Below are positions 14,476-28,002 of a DNA stretch of 64,000 bases, piece by piece. The stretch covers positions 7,564,001-7,628,000 of the forward strand of contig OW051471.1 in NCBI GenBank assembly GCA_932521025.1. Direction: 5' to 3'. Position 1 is the stretch's first letter. Every line of letters starts with the position of its first letter. The stretch comes from Oscheius onirici (taxonomy: Eukaryota; Nematoda; Chromadorea; Rhabditida; Rhabditidae). Position numbers and translations under genes: made by a program. The notes under the pieces are model-generated. The model saw only the letters and a program-made list of their open reading frames with translations, searched no databases and had not been told where the DNA came from.

Positions 14476-15817
14476 TCCCTTGTCGAGACGATGACGCTTT
14501 GGCGCTGGAAGAAAGGTGAGTGAGTGGGGCGAAAGTTAGATTTTAGAGACAGATAGAAGTCCGCCTTCTTGATTTTCCTGAGATCGGACAATAGGACAAC
14601 CGGAGGTTAAAGATTTCGATCTCAGGAAAAGACAAGAACGATAGCAAAAGGCAAGCAGTACACACAATCAGAGTAGGCAATCTTATCAAGCAGCGAGCAA
14701 GAGTACAAGCAAATTTGAATCAAGAAATATGAGAGCCTACCAGGCATGACTGGAGGCGCTTGGAATCTACACTAACTGTCAGCTTCTAGGAAAATTTTTT
14801 TCATTTCAGGGAAGCGAAGTTTTTTGTTGTAGTTATTCAAGAAAGTTTTGTAAAGTTACAGTAATTCAACTTGGCTTGTAAAATGGAGGAAAGTTCCAGA
14901 ATAGAAACGAGAGATCTGCCGGATTCTGGGTGACAGTGAATGGCTCTGAATGGCTCAAAACGAAAAACAGAAAGTGCCAACCGGCAAAGTGTTGGATCTT
15001 CTATTTGTTTAGCCTTCAATCATTAACGAACAATTATTGTTCGGAGACAAACTTTTCGTTAATCGAGAGTGAAAAAAGAGTATAGTGGTTTTAAAGAGAG
15101 GAAGTCCTAGAAGCCACGTCATGGTTTGGGTGTGGCAAGTCGTCATCAAAATATGTCATTCTCCCGACTGTTCTCCTCTAGAAGAAATAGAAACAGAACG
15201 GAGACGTCTTTTATTGCGTGAGTTAGAAGGAAGTGTGAGAATAACTGACAAGCAATTATATAAAGGGAAGGTAGTAATAAAAAGGAGAAAAGACTTGGCT
15301 AATGTAGCTGTGCAAATAAAACGTATATGAGAGTGGATACAACGTGGCGATTGATTCCGTCGGCGGCTGTCGTCTATCCATTTCTATTCACCATGGGAAC
15401 TCGACGGAAAATGAGAGAAAATCTGAAAAGAAAAAGCAAAACAAGGACATGCAACATGCACATATGCAAAAGAAGCCACAGACGTGGCGTGGAGCAAAAT
15501 CAATAGCCGTTAGGAACGTGGCAACAGCCCTGGACAGCTGGTGTCCTTTTGATAGAGGCAAAGCCCTCGTGTTCGGGCGGTCTCGCTGGTAATTATACGT
15601 GCCACACACAGCGGGTTAGCATTAGCAGCTGGCCTCCGCCCCCGTCTGCCGTTTGTATCAAAAACACGCCATCTATTTTTCTCTCGAAGAATAATTTTAA
15701 AGAATCTATTTTTCAGCGTAAAAATTTGTATAATTTTAAAAACATCACTTTACTTGTGAAAATACACGGAAATTTTGTTTAAAAAGAATTGAAAGTATAG
15801 AAGAAAGTCTTGTTACA
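14476..15817. other. Intergenic upstream of bre-1 and the acs pseudogene
   Basis: No coding family is recognised. Short open frames (15085-15330, 15344-15592) are low-complexity and unsupported. The region includes the bre-1 promoter side and whatever flanks the inserted acyl-CoA synthetase copy. Confidence 0.45.
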
Positions 15818-17878
15818 ATGGCACACACTTTGTCCCGAATACTGTTAGTGAAATCTGTTGACTACATTCGAATCCCCGCTACCATTCGCCCCCTTCTTCG
15901 TCGTGGCTATAGCACCAGATCCTTCGGTAGAATCACTCCCATCGTGGACCCGAACCGCCAAACGGATATTCTGTTCGATGGATCTCGTTAAAGGGCATAT
16001 CTGAAAGGCAAACCGCTGAAGGAGTTTCTCTTCGAAGACGCACGTACTCTCTACCAAGGAGTTCGTCGAGGAGCCAAGATTTCGGGTGATTCCCCAATGC
16101 TGGGAGCTAAAAAGGGAGTCAAACAGACAGATGGATCTGAGCCCTATCACTGGCAGACTTCCAATCAGGTACTGGAACGGGCTGACAACGTTTCTCTCGG
16201 ATTCCGTGAAGTATTTCTGTGGGAAACAATGTGAACATTGGTCTTTATGCAAGGAACAGGCCGGAATGGATCATCACCGAATTGTCGACCTACAACTATT
16301 CAAATGTGATTGTCCCCATCTACGATACTCTTGGTTCAGACTCTTGCAGCTTCATCATCAATCAGACGGAAATGGAAATAATCATATGCGACGACTTGAA
16401 GAAGGTCGAAGGACTGGTCACTTACAAGGAAAAATGTCCAAAATTGCACACGATTGTAGTCACTGAAGAGATCCCATCTCAGCTGAAAAGTAAGGCTAGG
16501 ACAAAGAATATCCGTTTGTTGACTTTTGCTGAACTGGAAGGTTTGGGGAAAAAATCATCAAAAACTAGAGAGCACATTCCTCCAAGCCCAGATGACTTGG
16601 CGACAATCTGCTACACGTCTGGAACAACAGGCGTTCCGAAGGGAGTTTGTCTAACTCATCGGAATGTGGTAGCCGCAACTTGTTCAGTCGACTATCTGAA
16701 GAAAACTCAGCTTCAGCCGGAAGAGATCACCATCAGCTTTCTTCCATTGGCTCACATGTTGGAAAGAGTCTTCGAAAGCGGCAGCTTTATGATGGGAGGA
16801 CGAGTTGGATACTATGGAGGAGACATCCGCAAGCTGCCGGACGACATCAAGGAACTTCGTCCTCATGTGATGCCAGTAGCTCCTCGAGTCCTGAACAAAC
16901 TGTACGACAAAGTAATGGCTGAAGTGAACAAGTCCATCATCAAGCAGGTCATCTTCCGTGTTGCTTTAGCCTACTATAGCCATCTTGGTAACTGTCCAGA
17001 TTCATCATCAGGAACGACAGTTTTGTCGATAAGTTCGTCTTCAAAGAGATCCGCGACAAAATGGGTGGTCGACTCAAACTTGTAATCACAGGATCCGCTC
17101 CGTTGGCTGAAAATGTTCTGACTTTTGTTCGTTGTGCTCTCGGCTGCATTGTTCTCGAAGGCTATGGACAGACGGAATGTGTTGCTCCTTGCACTGTTTC
17201 GATCGAAGGAGACTACAAAACTGGTCATGTGGGAACTATCCTTTTCTTCTGACCAAATCGAACTGATCGATGTTCCAGAACTTGGCTATTTGAGGGAAAA
17301 GAATGGCGGAGAAGTATGCATCAAAGGTCAGATTGTGTTCAAAGGCTACTACAAAAACCCGGAACGGATAAAAGAAGTACTAGATGGAGAAGGATGGCTA
17401 CAAACGGGAGATATTGGTCAATGGACTCCGGAAGGAACTCTCAAAATCATTGATCGGAAAAAACAAATGTTCAAGTTGGCACAAGGAGAATATGTAGCTC
17501 CGGAAAAGATAGAAAACATCTACTCCCGTTGTCAGTTCGTGGCTCAATCTTTTGTCTACTGAGAATCCTTTCAAGAGCATCTCGTAGCCATTGTGGTTCC
17601 GGACAAGGAAGTGCTTGTGCCCTTCTGCAAAGAAGTAATGGGAGTGAACGATTTCAAAGAGCTGTTTCAGAACCCCAGGGTCAAAGAGTTCATTCTTGAA
17701 GATCTAAAGACAGTCGGAAAACAGCGGATTACAGTCTTTCGAACACGTCAAAGACATCCATCTGTGTCCGGAGCAGGTCACAATCGAAAATGGACTACTT
17801 ACGCCAGCTCTGAAGAGCAAGATATCAAAACTGATAGAACATTTTGCGTCCCAACTGACGACAATGTACAAAAAGTGA
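15818..17878 (+). pseudogene. Intronless, disrupted long-chain acyl-CoA synthetase copy
   Basis: The sequence follows a whole long-chain acyl-CoA synthetase from MAHTLSRILL to a TGA at 17876, with no introns. Recognisable parts are PLKEFLFEDARTLYQGVRRG, NNVNIGLYARNRPEWI, the AMP-binding loop ICYTSGTTGVPKG (about 16607-16645), the LVITGSAPLAENVL and LEGYGQTE region, and LQTGDIGQWTPEGTLKIIDR. The frame is broken by a TAA near 15989, a TGA near 17560 in place of a Gly codon, and frameshifts near 16203, 16990, 17248 and 17730. Since nearly every neighbouring gene has many introns, the full-length intronless copy with many lesions fits a processed retropseudogene. The parent gene is not in the window. 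The active enzyme would esterify fatty acids to CoA using ATP. Confidence 0.88.
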
Positions 17879-17950
17879 TAGGGTGTAATAAAAACGTACA
17901 GCTATCGCACCGTGGATTTTTCTTTGCCTCCCACTAGCACAGAACGCTTT

Positions 17951-18135
17951 TAGCCTAAAATCGCGCGCAGCGCGCCAGCAGCAATTTCAGGTTCTGGGAC
18001 CTTTTCCATCGGATTCAGCGTGAAAAGTTACCCCTACAGCCTTATTTTCAAGTCGATAAGTCAAAAGGCTGAACAGTTAGGCAAAAATCCTCCAAAATGT
18101 CCCGTGTCCGCCGTACGCCGTCCGCCGTACACGGT
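17951..18135 (+). repeat. Dispersed repeat A, copy 1
   Basis: Starts near cctaaaatcgcgcgcagc and includes ccatcggattcagcgt and cctccaaaatgtcccgtgtc. The reverse complement of 41300-41470 matches with scattered mismatches. It encodes nothing obvious. It may be the end of a larger non-autonomous element, because repeat B follows at both loci. Confidence 0.7.
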
Positions 18136-18824
18136 TGTACGCGATTTGCGGGCTCTTTTTTGCGAATTTCGTCTGAAATTTTGGATAGAGGTATAACTAA
18201 CCGTATCTCAGAGGAGATATCTTTTAGAATTTCGACCAGGATCACACCTCTACGCCCTGCATTTTTGGACACCCTTTTACCGAAAAAGTTAGTGTATTGC
18301 TAAGGGTCGCCACTCCACCCACACGACCCGGGTTCGATCCTGCCCTTCTGGAGACATTTTTGCCAAATTGTTTTGAGTAGAAATTAACTTTAGAAACGCT
18401 CTGGGAACTTTTGTGATCGTATTCGATCATTCCCCGCCATTAGGCAATGTAGTTGTTGTTCTGAGTTTACTTCTGGTTCATAGGACAACGCCAGATACTT
18501 TTAGAAACGAGGGAATATGGACGTTTTCTGTTTTTATCCTGGTCTCGTAAAATGGCTAATTGTATGCTTAGGTTTGCTGAAGTTCTAAGTATAGGCTTCC
18601 CCGATTCTAATGAAGTAAATCTCGAAAGGTGATGGGAAATATCGTAACAAAGAACCAAAATACCAAAAGCTTGATTGTAAGGGATTCTGAAACGTGTAAG
18701 GCATGACCTCTAACCAATGCAGACTCGATCCATTCTTGGAGTAGCTCGACATCAGTACGTTAAAGTTCTGATCGCTCTCGTGTTTCGTCTCGTGATCGAC
18801 CGAAAAAGACGGTTCGCACTTTTT

Positions 18825-19120
18825 GTTAGTGTATGGAGAATCACTATTCGTAAATTCTATGAATTTTGACAAAAAGGGAACAATCTGGATCTGTGAAAAA
18901 GTGGATTCTTTAAAGAGAAAGGGATTTGTCTTTGCCCCTGTTTTACTGAATTCAACTGAACAAAAAGAGAACAATACTTTTGTTTGAACTACACAACTGG
19001 AGAAAAATAGAACAATAGCTCTTACAAAAGTCAAATCCTCCTCTTTTCTCATACGATCACTTTTTTTATTGCCAGCTCCAGAAAACCTGATTGTAACATC
19101 GAAGAAAACGCAATAGGTTT
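18825..19120 (-). repeat. Dispersed repeat B, copy 1
   Basis: A segment containing actattcgtaaattctatg, a stretch ending gattctttaaagagaaaggg, and agctcttacaaaagtcaaat. It recurs in inverted orientation at 40660-41165 and partly at 19423-19588 and about 40385-40500. No transposase frame is present, so a non-autonomous transposable element family is the likely explanation. Confidence 0.75.
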
Positions 19121-19422
19121 GACCCACAGCCAAAAATGAGCATTGAACAATGTTTAGCGCTCAACGATACGTTATTTTCGTGACATCAAACTGTTGTGAA
19201 TCACGGAATATTAAACTGAGAAGTTTGTGACGGGAGTCCAGTTACAGAAACTTTCCTGATGTTTTTATCACATTGGTAGGAAAGGGATCTAGTTGATATC
19301 TGAGACAACGAGTAGAAGAAGAAACCGGAGAAAAACAACTGGATTCTCTCCCAATGAAAAACGTCTTTTCCAACTCTTGTCCCTAACTCGACAGCACTCC
19401 CTCCTCACTTCTATTGAAACGG

Positions 19423-19588
19423 TTCTGGAGCTGGCAATAAAAAGAGTGCTCGTATGAGAAAAGACGAGGATTTGACTTTTGTAAGAGCTATTGTTCTATT
19501 TTTCTCCAGTTGAATTCAGTAAAACAGGGGCAAAGACAAATCCCTTTCTCTTTAAAGAATCCACTTTTTCACAGATCCAGATTTTTTC
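19423..19588 (+). repeat. Repeat B, inverted partial copy
   Basis: Reads ggagctggcaataaaaagag through to ccactttttcacagatccag, the reverse complement of about 18880-19084, but lacks an internal stretch of roughly 40 bp. The two form an inverted pair separated by about 340 bp, so they could be terminal repeats of one element or a local inverted duplication. Confidence 0.72.
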
Positions 19589-19862
19589 ATGATTTTAGTA
19601 AGATTTGCATTTGTTTGTCTGTGCAAGCCAATTATTCAAACCAATGTTAGCAATATTTACTCCAAAAAATACTGTCAATAGGGAAGTGTTGGAGTTTGTA
19701 ATCCGCTTCATGCCATCGGTAACAAGTGTTTGCAACCCGGAACAAGAACCACAGAAAATGTACATGAACTTTCATTGGACACACGTAATAATGCACACGA
19801 GAAGCACCATAAATAACAGTAACCACAGAAAAGTACCCGAACAAAAAAGTACATGACCCTTA

Positions 19863-20968
19863 TCAGAACACTTTGGCGTAGAAGATGGTTCCAATGACGA
19901 CAATTACGAATCCGAGTAGATGGAATATGTTGAATGGATTGCCAAAAAGTAGGAAGGAAATCAGCAGAGAAATGAATTTCCGGAGAGAAATTATCATATT
20001 GACGTTGAGTGACGAGGTGACGGCAGTCAGTCGATACACGTTGTTCACACAGACCCATCTGAAATCAGTTTTTGTGCTTGATGACTACAAAAGCTGACTG
20101 TAAGAGACAGACTCCAAAGATGTAGACCCATGCCGATGGTATTCCGAATGAGACATCTACCAACTTGAAAACGTCAGAACCGTTGGCGTGTTCAATGGCT
20201 GTCGAAAGGTCATTTGATAGAAGAGCAAAAGCAGGAATCGAGAGAAAATGAACGTAGAACATGGCCTCTTTGTGATGTTTTCCGTGAGTCGCGTAAAGCT
20301 GTTCTTGGCAGATACCGAGGTAGGAACTTAAGATAACAGCACAACTCAAAAAAGCGATTCCTAAACAGAATAGATTCGATTGATATGTAAAATAACTGAC
20401 CTATCCAAAAGGGAGCAACCGGAAGATATTCAACAAAGTCTGGATACGAACTACTTCGTCTCTCGATACTCGGCTCGTAACTGGCCAAGGTGAAGATGAC
20501 AACACCAGAAGTTACGGTAAGTACAGACGCTACTTGTGCTGTAGTATAAACACATTTTTGGAGGTAACCTCGGAGTACCAAATGAGCCAGTAAGCTACTC
20601 TGAAACTTTGTTTGGTTCTACAATAAAATCCACTAACCGATTTGAAAATGATGAATAGAGGAAAATATATGTCAAACTTCATCGCATAGTTGTTGGCCAG
20701 ATTGACGAGAAAAAATATCACTACCAGTTTTGTATAGGCACTGAGTGGTATTTTGTTTTTGACTGAGAAGAATTTGGACTGGAAGATGAGACCTTCGGCA
20801 GCGACGAAGACGAAGGTGGAAAATGTCAGAAGATTCAGGTCACCAGAGAGCCTCCTGAAGTGCTATTTCAAAGCACAATGAGGAAAACTACCGTTGAACG
20901 AGTTCCACTCCTGCTTGACAGCCAACACAGCCTCCTAATGTGCCAAGAATCGGTTGCAGGACAGACAT
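19863..20968 (-). CDS. nstp-1: UAA-family nucleotide-sugar transporter (SLC35B4-like)
   Basis: The start at 20968 gives MSVLQPILGTLGGCVGCQAG, joined by a 37-nt intron to LSGDLNLLTFSTFVFVA. Later exons give VVIFFLVNLANNYAMKFDIY, TLASYEPS, SYLGICQEQLYATHGKHHKE (near-diagnostic for SLC35B4: exporter loop after helix 5), and SLRKFISLLISFLLFGN with the C-terminal FVIVVIGTIFYAKVF. About ten membrane helices are expected. Human SLC35B4 carries UDP-GlcNAc and UDP-xylose into the Golgi/ER lumen. C. elegans nstp-1 is, from memory, next to bre-1 and pdzd-8; the same order here supports the symbol. Confidence 0.88.
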
Positions 20969-21624
20969 TTCTGCAAAGCGAAGGTAGAGAAGAAAGGGCA
21001 ATAGTTCGAGAGTGGACGATTATTTACACGCGCGATAGAACACGTCATGCGTTAGCCGCCTAGGAATCGTAAAGATAGCAAGCGAATTTCAACTTTCCCT
21101 AGATTAGTTGCGCCTACCTCGCTTTTAGGACTGCAGGAGGTTACAGAGTATCACACAGAATTGTGCAATGAGTTTCGATACAAGCAATCGGAGCTAAAGT
21201 TACGTGGGAAAGTGAGTTAAATGATATTTTAAAATGTGTTGAAATTAACTTCTGAATAGGAACGTGGAGCTATCATATCGGGGTTACTTCCCATAATCTT
21301 ATCAATTTGTGTTTTAGAAGCTCAAAAACTAGAGCAAAAAACATGTTTCATCACAAACTTTTGTTAGCGTAACTGGATGACATAAAGTGAGATAAGATCT
21401 GGACGGACAACTATTTGAAGACAAATAAAGACACATATGACACCTCGTCTTTATTTCCATATTATGGACAAATCACAGGTGGAAATAATACTTTTCTTGG
21501 TCACAGCAAACAGTACTTGGCAGATACAACGGGATAGAAGTTTGGGCAGATTGAGACACCGAAAGAAATCACAGTTTTATGGAGATTTTAAAGAGGACTA
21601 GAGGTCGGATTTGTACAAAGATTC
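20969..21624. other. Intergenic: nstp-1 promoter side and pdzd-8 3' flank
   Basis: No coding family or repeat seen. Contains the presumed 3' UTR of pdzd-8 and the upstream region of the transporter gene. Confidence 0.5.
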
Positions 21625-24600
21625 TTAGCTTGAGGGAGGTGAGGCGATTCCTACAATTGTTGACTCGGATACAGAACGCGAAGCATCGTCTTCCAATATA
21701 GAGTCGAGAATTTCCGTGACGGCATCAAAATGATCACTCGACTTCAATGAAGAGGAAGAACTTCCAGAGGCTGGCTGAAAGTTTTAGAGGTAATGAAGGA
21801 GTTGTTTTTGTTTTGAAGGAAATTGAAAAGTGAAAACTGACCAGTGTTTTCGGACTACTCGGGCTTTTCGGAAGCTCAGTCTTATCAGCGTCTATCAATG
21901 ACTCTCTTGAAGACTTTTCGCTTGAAGCACAGGCCTAAAACAAACGCATTACTTGAGTGAAGCTGAAAAAAAACCTGAAGTGCTGAACAGTAGTGAAGCA
22001 TGACTACAGCCAGAGCTTGTAGTCGCTCGTCCAAGTTCTCAAACTTGCTCGGATCGTCGTGGTTGTTCATCGCTTCAAGACGGCCGTCTTTGGTCTCTCG
22101 AATAGCTTGCTGGATGATGTCAATCTGCAAGGCAATTCCAGAAATAAGACTTAAATTGTACCTGATCGTTGATTTTTGCAACTCGTTCAGGCCCGCTGAA
22201 CTCGCAAAAGATTTCTTTTCCCAATTCTTTCGCATGGCTGATGGTTTGTTCATTGTAAGCGTTTCCAGGCTGGAAGAACAATCCGCTGATGAATGGAGAA
22301 CCTTGTAGGTTTGGTAAAACATCAGCAAGACACTCCTGAACCAAAAATTAACATAAAAGCAAGCTTTTCGAACCTGAATACTAGCAATGGGACTTCCCGG
22401 AGTGGAAGAACCATCGGTCTTTCCGTCATTCGAGGAAGACGAGATTCTGTGTGAATCAGTATCTTCTGTCTTTTTTGGCTTCCTTCGCCACATCGAAAAC
22501 TTTTCGGTCACTTTGTTCTTCAGCTTCGTTCGCCTCGAAACAGTCTCTTCTCCTCTCAACGGAGTCTCCTGCATAGCCGGAATAATCGAGACGGGACATT
22601 CTTCGTCCGCTGCCGAGTTGCTCATATCGTCATCGAGCTAAAATGCGTTAAAAACTTTGAAACAAGAGGTCTTACATCTTCAAACTGCCCGTCCATTTCA
22701 TTTGTACTTTGTGGACTGCAAGCAATTCCAGAGTTGGCTTTTACGGTACACTTGGAGTGACAGACGACGAGACATCTTTGACAACAACTCCCCGATTTCA
22801 TCCAGATCTTTCCGCGACACATGGCACAGACATTTCCCGACACTTTCGACGTCCATGGAATCCATTCATGGGGCATTGGCTTGACAGACGGCGGAGACAT
22901 TGGTCTTTCTTCCAAACTGGGTTCCTCAGTCGATTTGTTGACGTCTCTATAATTACATTTTTATGTATTTCAATTCAATCAACTCACAAGTCTTCTCCAC
23001 TGTTGAGACAAGCTTCTTCCGGAAAACCGTTTGGGAAGAATCGAAAACCGAGAGTGATGTCACCAAAGCAAAGTCTCGTGTCATATCCAGCATGCTTGGA
23101 AAATTCAGAGGAATCGGACGACTGTTGTGCTTCCAGTCCAATCGGAGGTTTCAAAGCAAAGACTTCTCGATGACAATTGGAAAGTGTCAGCTTGCAATCG
23201 TCGATGAGTTGAGGAATGTACAAAGAGGTCTGCAAACAGATTTGAACCATACAAATTGTGCCTTACGTAACCAAGAAGCACAGGTCGAGCAGGCTCTGCT
23301 GTTGTAGCTGAGTTATCGGGTGTCTGGTTCAGTTTGGCATGTACCGTCACATTCAAGTATTTACAGGGAAGCCGATTGCCCAGAGATGATCCGGGTTCCA
23401 GACCAAAATGAAGAGACTGTCCCCACAGAATGTTCTCTCTTAACGGTGTGCTTTTAGTTATTCTGGTCTTGATTGAGCCGGTCGACGTAGTTGGTGAATC
23501 CAATTGAGGGCGGTCATTGTTTGATCCGTGTCTAAAAACAACTCTCTTCAAATCAAAAACAAAGACATACCGCTTGCGTCTTCGTTTCTTCTCCTTCTTT
23601 TCCAATTTATCCACAACTTTCAACTCAAACGGACTTCGTTTCTCGCTCGTGTTGTGAGCAGATGATCCGGATTCGCTCTTCTCATCGATCAAACTGTCAC
23701 ACGCTTCGGCCCCAACTTCGACTCCCTCGTTCTGATCCACATTGTTGTGTCTTTTCTGCGGCATGAAACCAAGCATTTTCCTCTTCCCAGCTTGTAAAGT
23801 GGCCTGAATCCGATGCTTCCTCGAAGACGGTCGATTTCTGTTTAGTGGAGACGTGTCCGTGTCTCCATCATCTGTGAGATCGGAGCGGATCGACTGGGAG
23901 GAAATGAGGGAGGCTGAACTGCCTTCACGAGTCTAAAAAAACATTTTGCAAAGCGTGTCCAATGCTTGTTACCATCTTCCCAGTACCCACATCAAGATGT
24001 TCATCACTTTTTACAACTTCAGCATCTGTATGGTACGCTTCTCGGTCCGCAGTTCCTACTGTCACTGAAAAACAAATTTTCGTGATACTTTTAACTACTC
24101 ACCAAGCTGACATTCGTCTTCGCCATCATAGTCGCCAGCTCTTGATGGAGTAGTCGTGTTTGGTTCAGAACTCTTGATGTCGATTTGACTCTCCGACCTC
24201 GTCCTCCGCAAATCTACACTAGCTTGACTGACCAAAAGTTGAGGTACACGAGCACTTTCAGTTCTTTGTACAAAGTGTTGACATGGAGCACTCGTTGACA
24301 CAATATGCTCGTCAAAGTTGGAAACTAAAAACATATTGAAGAGTTTATGGTACTGACTGAGACTAGGAACAGAAGATGTCATCGACTCTGTCTCCAAAAT
24401 GGATGAACTGTTGGGTTCAATGGAGATGCTGTGTCGGCGTTGCGCTTTATTTTTTCTTTTAACTGAATAAATTGAAGCACTTACGGTCGCTGCAACTGGT
24501 AGTTGGACTGTCTGGCCCGAGTGATGGAGAATGAATCGAGCCACGAGCTCCTGTCCCTCCTTTTACACATCCAAGAGCAACAAACGCGTCGTCAGGATCT

Positions 24601-26267
24601 CCAGTCGGATCACCAATGAGTTCCTCAGTATCTCTCAATTCATCGTCGTCCATGTCGTCCAGATTGCGATCGACCAAAATCATCAAATCGCCCAGAGTTT
24701 GTTCCAAAAAGCGAGTGACTTGACGTTCGCTCCGAATCGGCACGTTATTGATAGCGACAAATGTGTCTCCTGGCTTCAGTTCAGCTTTTTCCGCCAAACT
24801 TCCAGGCTCAACACTTCCTACTCGAACCGGTCTGTTCGTTCCCATAGCCGGTAAAGTAGAGTTTGTCTGAATGACAAGACATTAGACTATATACTTGGAA
24901 ATATACCACTTTCTCAAAGGTGATTCCAATGGGAGCGTCTCTATCATATCTCGAGAAAACGAGAAGGATGTTCAGAGAGTGCGCGACGTTTTGAGAGTTA
25001 CTCTGTAGGAAAGGTCGTTGGTCTAAATTTTGAGATGTGAAAGCAAAAAAGAACGAAACAAACCCATGACTAGAGTACAGTAAACATCCCAGTTGGAGTC
25101 CTTGTCCAACATGTCCACCTTCAGTCTTGTACATTTCAAAACTGTTATCTCCAGACCGCCTTCCAACTTGACATGGGCGAAGGCACCTGGATCAGTGGTT
25201 TAGCTTAAAATTCAAACTCACTGAGTGGAGGAGATGGTTGAAGTAACGGGTTGGGAAAGACGGGTCTGTATCGGATTTTGTAGTTTGGCCACACGTGCTT
25301 CTTTTGTAATGTTCTTCTTATCGACTCTTTGATCAGAGGAATCAGTCGTTTCAGTTGATGTCCCTGGATCTGGGAGCTGACCTGAAAGAGGTTGATCTTT
25401 GAATTAGGAGAACAGAACAGACGTCAATTTCGAAGACGGGAGAAGATACAAAAGACATGCTCCAGTGATTATACGGCTTCCGTGAAAGAATTAGTCTCAC
25501 TAGACCCGCTAATTTTGTGATCTGAAGGAGGGCTAAATACATACAAACTGACTCCTACCTTCAGCGACAAGTTAGCATTCGCTGTAAACATTGTCGTGAC
25601 ATCAATAGAGGTCTCAAATCCTCCGGTATAGTCCACGTTTAGTAGAAAAGTCATACTCTAAAAATTAAGTATATTTGATCATCTCCCTATTTACCTCAAA
25701 AATGGTCTTGTCTTCGGACATCTCGACTTTTTCGACTCGCATCGAATTGAGACAAGGAAACTTGGTTCCTAGGGAGAGATCCCGTATTCGGATTTCCTAT
25801 ATTGAGAAATAGAAAAAATGTAGAGAATGAATTACTTTGAGCAACCGACCAGCGGTCGTTCTTGTGGCAACGTCGTTCAGTTCCATCTGGAGGCGTTTGT
25901 GCATCCATCTAAAAGAAACTTTTTGTCCAAGGCCAAAAACAAAATATGAAGATAGAACTGACCTTCGTAGTTGCCTCGTATCTTTATGCTCCTGGTAAAA
26001 CATGTGTAGAAACAAACTGAGCGAGTGGCAGGACTCCCATTCTGATATCCCCACTCCATCTTTGCCAGTCTTTAGGAAGTTTCTCAGCTCCTAAACCATG
26101 AAATTGCCTAAAATTTAAACACAAACCTCTGGTATTTGAATGGGTCTGAACTGGTCGATGAAGGGTGGAGCTGGAGAGACGGGACCCCACGGATCGTAGA
26201 TGATTATATACAGGATATAGAAAACAACACCGGCTCCCAGAACGAACCCGATTAAAAATGACAGCAT
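21625..26267 (-). CDS. pdzd-8: PDZD8, ER tether with SMP, PDZ and C1 domains
   Basis: Starts at 26267 with a membrane helix (MLSFLIGFVLGAGVVFYILY), followed by an SMP-type lipid-transfer region over about 25100-26200. A PDZ domain lies at about 24560-24850 (VEPGSLAEKAELKPGDTF, VAINNVPIRSERQV). A C2-like stretch sits near 23000-23450. A C1 zinc domain lies at about 22680-22900 (HEWIPW, CAMC, CQRCLVVCHSKC, GIAC). A C-terminal helical segment follows (AKINDQ, DIIQQAIRETKDGRLEAM), and the stop TAA is at 21625-21627. This order is that of PDZD8, which tethers the ER to late endosomes or lysosomes and moves lipids between them. Roughly 15-18 exons; Ser-rich linkers between 23100 and 24500 have approximate borders. 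Confidence 0.92.
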
Positions 26268-28002
26268 TTGGTCAGTTTAGATTATAGGAGACCTTGATTG
26301 ATGTTGTAGGAAAAAATATGGAAGTGATACCTTTGAGAGTATTATGTGATGGTTTGATCTACCCGGGCATTCGTACAGCAGTCTGAAAAAAATTATTTAA
26401 GCCAAAGATGGAGAAGATATTCGTAGCAAGTTGAAAAGTGACAAACAGGATGTTGAGTAATTTGATCTTTAGGAAGAACGCGGTCAAGGCAGACTTTAAA
26501 TGAGGCCGGCTAAGGAGCTTCTTTTCAGTTTCGATTCAACACTTGTCGTTTCCATAGATGTTTTGAATATTTTCAAAAAAAAACTCTTCCTCCAGAGAAT
26601 TCTAAACAAAAGAAAAATCGATTTCTTTGGGCGGTAAGGACAGAACCAAAAAGAACTTACTGTGAGTCATTACCCTGTTATTAGAATCATTAAATTTCCA
26701 ATGGCTTTAAACTGGGTTAAAATTAGTTCCGGCGCCGTCTGCCAAAAAATAGCATATGGCTTGGTACGTGGAGGAGGCTGACCGTAGAAATGAAAGACGC
26801 GATGACGATTAGCTTGTTTGAAACGAGTTCAGATGGAACTAATTGATGCGGCACGCGTTCCATTTTTCGTGAATGAGTCGTGTGGAAAGCAATGAGCAGT
26901 AGAGTGTGGAGGAGAAAATCGATCTCTCTTACTCGAACAAAAGTCATAAAATTGGGTCGACAAAATGTGCCCGAGATAAACGACCTCGGGAAAACAACAA
27001 ATGGCTCAATGATATCAGATGACCATATGTTTGTTGTTTGGAGTGCTCGTTCAATCGGAGAAGTGTGAATCTATTTGAAACAGTTTGAACAAAAATATGA
27101 AAAGTATCTGCTAAGTATCTTGAGTATAAGAACACCAAAACTAGAGGAGGTTAGATGTCATCATCATCATAGTCAAAAAACTCTGCTTGGATTAGTGACT
27201 ATTGATGACAGACGGTCGAAACGTGTTGGAAGGTATAATTTATTCAACAAACACCTGCGGTCTGCGAAACAACGGCCAGGATCGAGGCAAGGAGAGGGGA
27301 GAGGTGAATAAATCAGGAGAGGGAACGAGCTCTCCTTCACAGTGAATTTGGAAAAGGAAGAAGGAGGCGAGAGACGCTCGTTGCTCTTCCAATAAAGCGA
27401 ATATTGCGAGGGAGAAGAGAGCCTTGATTCGGAGGGATTCACCACACACGAGTCTCACAATAAACTTGGCAGATCGAAGGAAGTGAAGACAGGAAGTGGA
27501 TACTTCAACCAAGGCCGTTTTGGACAAAAATGGTTATGAGCGCGCTTATCGGAGTTGACCAATTCCTTTGGCGAAATATTTTGCAGCGTGTGCATATCAA
27601 TCTGACTCATTGTATGTTTGAAACGAAGCGTGTAGCGTGCTCAAAATGTTGCTTTTCCGTTTATCGACAGTGTTCACTCAAACCTTCTAGAAAATACAAC
27701 AAGCACAGTGAAATCGTTCGTTTATTAGAGCTAACGAAAATGACACTAGTACAAACCCTATTCGGGAAAACGGGTCAGAGCTCGGTTGCCTAGAAATTGG
27801 ATGCGAAAAGGGCTAAAAGACAAAAAGGGACAAGTTGACGTCTCGTCTCTGACTGACGTCAATTATGAAGAGAACGCGGAAACACGAGACGCTTAGGGCA
27901 TCTGATTATTACCCGAATTGGGAGAGGGAAGGATAGAGACTCTGATGGGAAAGGGGTGATTGGGCGAGATCGTTGTGGTCAAAGGGGAAAATGATTACAG
28001 GG
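26268..28002. other. Intergenic: pdzd-8 promoter side and ephrin 3' flank
   Basis: About 1.7 kb with no recognisable exon. Long open frames on the minus strand near 27173-27527 are of biased composition without domain similarity. No clear repeat was noticed. Confidence 0.5.

Noticed and set aside
18290..18350. tRNA gene suggested by gggttcgatcctgccc
   Set aside because: No matching acceptor stem, D-arm or anticodon arm could be folded; probably a B-box-like motif in repeat sequence.
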